A stretch of DNA of 64,000 nucleotides from assembly GCA_964559475.1 (NCBI GenBank), contig CAZLHX010000001.1, forward strand, positions 1 through 64,000, in the 5' to 3' direction. The notes under the pieces are model-generated. The model was not told the DNA's origin. It was given only the letters and a program-made list of their open reading frames with translations, and did no database searches. The DNA is from RBG-16-57-9 sp964559475. GTDB lineage: Archaea; Thermoproteota; Bathyarchaeia; TCS64. Within the stretch, counting starts at the first letter, position 1. Each line of letters begins with the position of its first letter. Made by a program: the position numbers and the translations under genes. Positions 61,041 to 64,000 of this stretch are shown in pieces.

Positions 61041-63998
61041 ATGTATAAAAGATTAAACCGGTTAATCATTCCTTTAACCCTATTTCTAATCGTTATAACA
61101 ATCAAGTTCCCTGCAGTGCAAGCAGCACAGAGCACCATCACAGGATATAATACCCAAACAGATTGGTTTGCAGGAGGAGTTGGCTTATCATCTGATAGAG
61201 CAACTATGACTATTAACCTACTTACTGGAACAACTTATGGAAAATTAACCGGCAGAGGAGACCTAGTTCGTCTGAATGAAACAACTGAAGAATATTATAA
61301 AGCGGGATATGGGTTATGGAGTCTCACATTAACAGGTTCGTATACTGGAAAACTACAAGGAACTGGTACAGGTTCTGTGAGTGGAACAATCACCGGCATT
61401 AAAGATGGTGATGCTCTAAATATAGGGGTAGGTGGTACCTGGAGCCTAGAGTTAGATGCCACTCTCGGAGGCATGATTCTAGAGATATACCCTACTTATA
61501 GTAACAAGCCCTCTGATATCAGCTACACAAACTTCCTTCAAAGGGTTTTATTATTTCAGCCTATTAAAGAAGCTGGAAGTCTAAGTCTTGAAATATTCCC
61601 TGGACAGCTATATATCTCAGAACCAGGAACGTATCGATTACTTCTAAAAACAGAGCTATTTGATAAAAGTGGGATGCCGATCCCAGACCGTAAAATTCTG
61701 TTCGATGTGAACTCGCCAATCCCGGTAGTCCAATTGCCTTCAAGTTCCACAAATCAGGATGGCGCGATATCAACTAGTCTTTATGTGACTGTACCTGACC
61801 TGAATTACCTTCCCCAAGATATCGTTGTTTCAGCAAGTGAACCACTATCAGATGTCGGCGTTTCTAATCTGGTATCTATCGAACAGACTCAAGTGAAACT
61901 AGAAATTGAGAGTGTATCTCCAGCAAACCTTCAAGATAATATATGGATTACGGACGCAAACAACATAGTTGTCACCGGAAAAGTACAAGGTCTCGAGATT
62001 GAATCCATAGAGATGGTAGCAGACGTTGACTCTGTTAATAGCTCCTACGTCTATGATAATCGACCTGAAGTAGACCAGGAGGGTTCTTTTTCTGTGCCTA
62101 TAAGCTTCTATACAGCTGGTTCAGAGTATAAGTTAACTGTTACAGCGAGTGATGATAAAGGGATAACAGTAAGCGATACCGTGACGGTCAAATATCTAGG
62201 GCCATCTCTTGTTAAGATAATCAGTGTGTCTGCCCCTGAGCGGGTAGATCCTACCTTATATGATAGCTTTGATGTTGATATAACAGTAAGAACAGTAAGT
62301 GCAGAACCCACCAACCTCTACCTAGATTTAATAATAGTACCCTATAGTACCCAGAAGGTCTTGCAAGTAGAGGCGGGGGACTTTATCCACCAAGTATCAT
62401 TCAATGTACCGATCAGCCCCTTCCAAACAGTAGGATTCAAGCCATCCCAAGAAGGAACCCTTCATACTCTTTTGTATACCGGTGACTCTGAAAAACAGCA
62501 GGCTCAACAAACAGACAATCAGGGTGGCCTCGGAGAAATTATTGGAAAGACGGATAATGGAAGCGGGGATACGGAGACTTTTGATGTCCCAGAGATCAGT
62601 GAAGAGGATATCGGTATAACAGTGAATATTGATTATTCCCTTCCGTACCCTGAAAACCGGGGCGTAGGAAATGACCGCTTCGAATGTGAAACAAAGCAGT
62701 GGACTAGATATAGCAGGCACAGTAATGTCCTCGATGACTTAAAAGCAGGGAAAAAAACCTTTCCTCAATGGGTCGAAGCCTTAGGTGTTGGAACAAATGT
62801 TCAATGGACTATGACTGGAAACATTGAATTTGAGATTATTTCAGCGACAATTGAGGTTATAAGGTTACCGTACAACTTTCCTGAAGGAGATACTATCTAT
62901 GTTACAAGTGAAGAAATAATAAAAGACGGCTTGGTACAGTCCCTGTCTAAGAGGTGGGGTAAAAATAGAGATATACCATCTGGGGAGTACAAGATCAGAG
63001 TAACATATCGCGTCCAATATACTTTGGAAAATGAAGTGATAGAACAAGAGTTCCAGAAGACAAGCAGAATATCTTTCCATATCAACCCTAAGAGGGTTGA
63101 TCCATGTGGTGAAGATTTCGATCACCAACAACTCTATGAAGAAAAAACCTACGAAGTAAATCGTGGTAGGACCGATTTAAACCTGAATAAACAGGGAGAC
63201 AGATCAACAGGTTCATTCAACCCAGGTGCAACAACAAGCGGAGTACTAGGCGGATTAAGCAAACCAGAGATACATACAGTATCAATTACTGATGTGCAGA
63301 TTAGTAAAGAACCCATTACACTATTTTTAGACTGGGATGACGAAGCTGCTGACTTAGACTTGACATTGATTGATCCATCAGGCAGGTCTTTAGGATATAT
63401 TTACGGCGCAGGTATAGTGGTAAATGGGATACCGGGCACAGAGTATAGTGGTAATGATGTTAAACCTGAATGGATTAAGCTTTACAAGACTATTGAAGGT
63501 GAATACCTAATATCAGTATATTTGGCAAAGTCAGAAGGTCCTGTTGATGCTTGGATCCAGTTAGGTGAAGCAGGCGGTTCTGGATTAACTGTAAATGAGC
63601 ATAGTATCGGTAGAAGTATAGATGAGAACGGTTTCCTCGAAGAGGCTGGTTTCCTTTTCAGTCCAAAAGATCTTGTTTACAGCCATGTTAGCTTTTCCGG
63701 GATAGAGATAGGAGATATTGTAAGTTGGGTTTTCACAGGCCCCAATGGACAAAGTTCTGAAGAAGCAATAGCCATGGAGTATGAAGGAGATGCTTTTGCT
63801 TATGCTCCTATAGATCTTCGTAATTATCCAAGTGAAGACGTTGTAGGGTCATGGAGTGTTGATGTATATGTAAACGATTCAATGGTTTCAACTGCTTCAT
63901 TCGAAGTTAACCCTATTGGTGATTTAATACCCGGGTACCCGATGATATCAATACTAATTGCGGTAATATTTCTAGTCTATTCAATTAATAAGCATTAA
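61041..63998 (+). CDS. Large secreted surface protein with C-terminal anchor
   Basis: 985 residues, ending just inside the window. A signal peptide (residues 1-28, hydrophobic core LIIPLTLFLIVITI then AVQAA) and a single C-terminal helix (PGYPMISILIAVIFLVYS) place it on the outer face of the membrane. The middle is mostly beta-rich: a TGTGTGSVSGTITG region near 115-130, Ig-like segments around 200-390, and a PPC-like DWDDEAADLDLTLIDPSGR at about 763-781. No catalytic motif is seen. It could be an S-layer or adhesion protein. It begins with ATG 61041. Confidence 0.8.
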   Translation: MYKRLNRLIIPLTLFLIVITIKFPAVQAAQSTITGYNTQTDWFAGGVGLSSDRATMTINLLTGTTYGKLTGRGDLVRLNETTEEYYKAGYGLWSLTLTGSYTGKLQGTGTGSVSGTITGIKDGDALNIGVGGTWSLELDATLGGMILEIYPTYSNKPSDISYTNFLQRVLLFQPIKEAGSLSLEIFPGQLYISEPGTYRLLLKTELFDKSGMPIPDRKILFDVNSPIPVVQLPSSSTNQDGAISTSLYVTVPDLNYLPQDIVVSASEPLSDVGVSNLVSIEQTQVKLEIESVSPANLQDNIWITDANNIVVTGKVQGLEIESIEMVADVDSVNSSYVYDNRPEVDQEGSFSVPISFYTAGSEYKLTVTASDDKGITVSDTVTVKYLGPSLVKIISVSAPERVDPTLYDSFDVDITVRTVSAEPTNLYLDLIIVPYSTQKVLQVEAGDFIHQVSFNVPISPFQTVGFKPSQEGTLHTLLYTGDSEKQQAQQTDNQGGLGEIIGKTDNGSGDTETFDVPEISEEDIGITVNIDYSLPYPENRGVGNDRFECETKQWTRYSRHSNVLDDLKAGKKTFPQWVEALGVGTNVQWTMTGNIEFEIISATIEVIRLPYNFPEGDTIYVTSEEIIKDGLVQSLSKRWGKNRDIPSGEYKIRVTYRVQYTLENEVIEQEFQKTSRISFHINPKRVDPCGEDFDHQQLYEEKTYEVNRGRTDLNLNKQGDRSTGSFNPGATTSGVLGGLSKPEIHTVSITDVQISKEPITLFLDWDDEAADLDLTLIDPSGRSLGYIYGAGIVVNGIPGTEYSGNDVKPEWIKLYKTIEGEYLISVYLAKSEGPVDAWIQLGEAGGSGLTVNEHSIGRSIDENGFLEEAGFLFSPKDLVYSHVSFSGIEIGDIVSWVFTGPNGQSSEEAIAMEYEGDAFAYAPIDLRNYPSEDVVGSWSVDVYVNDSMVSTASFEVNPIGDLIPGYPMISILIAVIFLVYSINKH

Positions 63999-64000
63999 TA

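Overview
The window is archaeal. It carries a transcription factor TFB, RtcB with archease, an F420-ligase-like protein and an F420-type flavin oxidoreductase, genes for tetrahydromethanopterin (H4MPT) synthesis, the formylmethanofuran (Fwd/Ftr/Mch) branch and a complete five-subunit CODH/acetyl-CoA synthase operon (cdhABCDE). Genes are tightly packed, often with 1-20 base overlaps, GTG and TTG starts are common, and base composition is AT-rich. No mcr, mtr, mer or mtd gene is present here, while a MetF/MetV pair sits beside the CODH operon. This fits an archaeon running a hybrid Wood-Ljungdahl pathway, as described for several uncultured TACK and Asgard lineages, better than a classical methanogen. 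I cannot fix the lineage from the window alone. I saw no rRNA, tRNA, CRISPR array, insertion sequence or prophage.

Layout. 0-8 kb: small zinc ribbon, DUF1786 protein, AlkZ/YcaQ-type glycosylase, secreted PQQ-type beta-propeller, methyltransferase, TFB, SPFH membrane protein. 8-14.5 kb: orphan response regulator, M19 dipeptidase, class III aminotransferase, GNAT, MFS transporter and BKACE, together a peptide and amino-acid scavenging group. 14.6-19 kb: AcsV-like corrinoid reactivator, two tandem CooC-like nickel-insertion ATPases and a CofE-like ligase. 19-24 kb: a reverse-strand H4MPT synthesis operon (nucleotidyltransferase, DUF447, MptG, DHPS-like), then a CitG-like gene and a CBS protein. 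24.7-33.6 kb: pyruvate-kinase-C-terminal-like protein, wHTH regulator, mch, fwdD-fwdB-fwdA-ftr-fwdC, an MptN-like ATP-grasp ligase and a second copy of the nucleotidyltransferase.

33.6-43.6 kb: cdhEDCBA on the reverse strand diverges from metF-metV, with a perfect 17-base palindrome in the shared control region; the flavoproteins AfpA and Isf follow. Together these regions encode CO2 to formyl- and methenyl-H4MPT, a methylene reductase, the corrinoid methyl carrier and acetyl-CoA synthesis, plus maturation and electron carriers. Methylene-H4MPT dehydrogenase and the FwdF/G ferredoxin subunits are not in view.

43.6-55 kb: small zinc finger, ferritin-like protein, D-aminoacylase, LLM flavoprotein, flavodoxin, SDR, archease-RtcB, SWIM protein, cyclic-2,3-DPG-synthetase-like GTPase, rhomboid protease and M20 peptidase. 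Two roughly 0.5 kb gaps (47.5-47.9 and 53.6-54.1 kb) hold no confident gene. 55.5-64 kb: an aldehyde:ferredoxin oxidoreductase relative with unusual cysteine spacing, a DUF4174 protein, an FeS-BCP-family photolyase lacking all four cluster cysteines, a class II CPD photolyase, and a 985-residue secreted, membrane-anchored surface protein. Two photolyases suggest the organism meets light.
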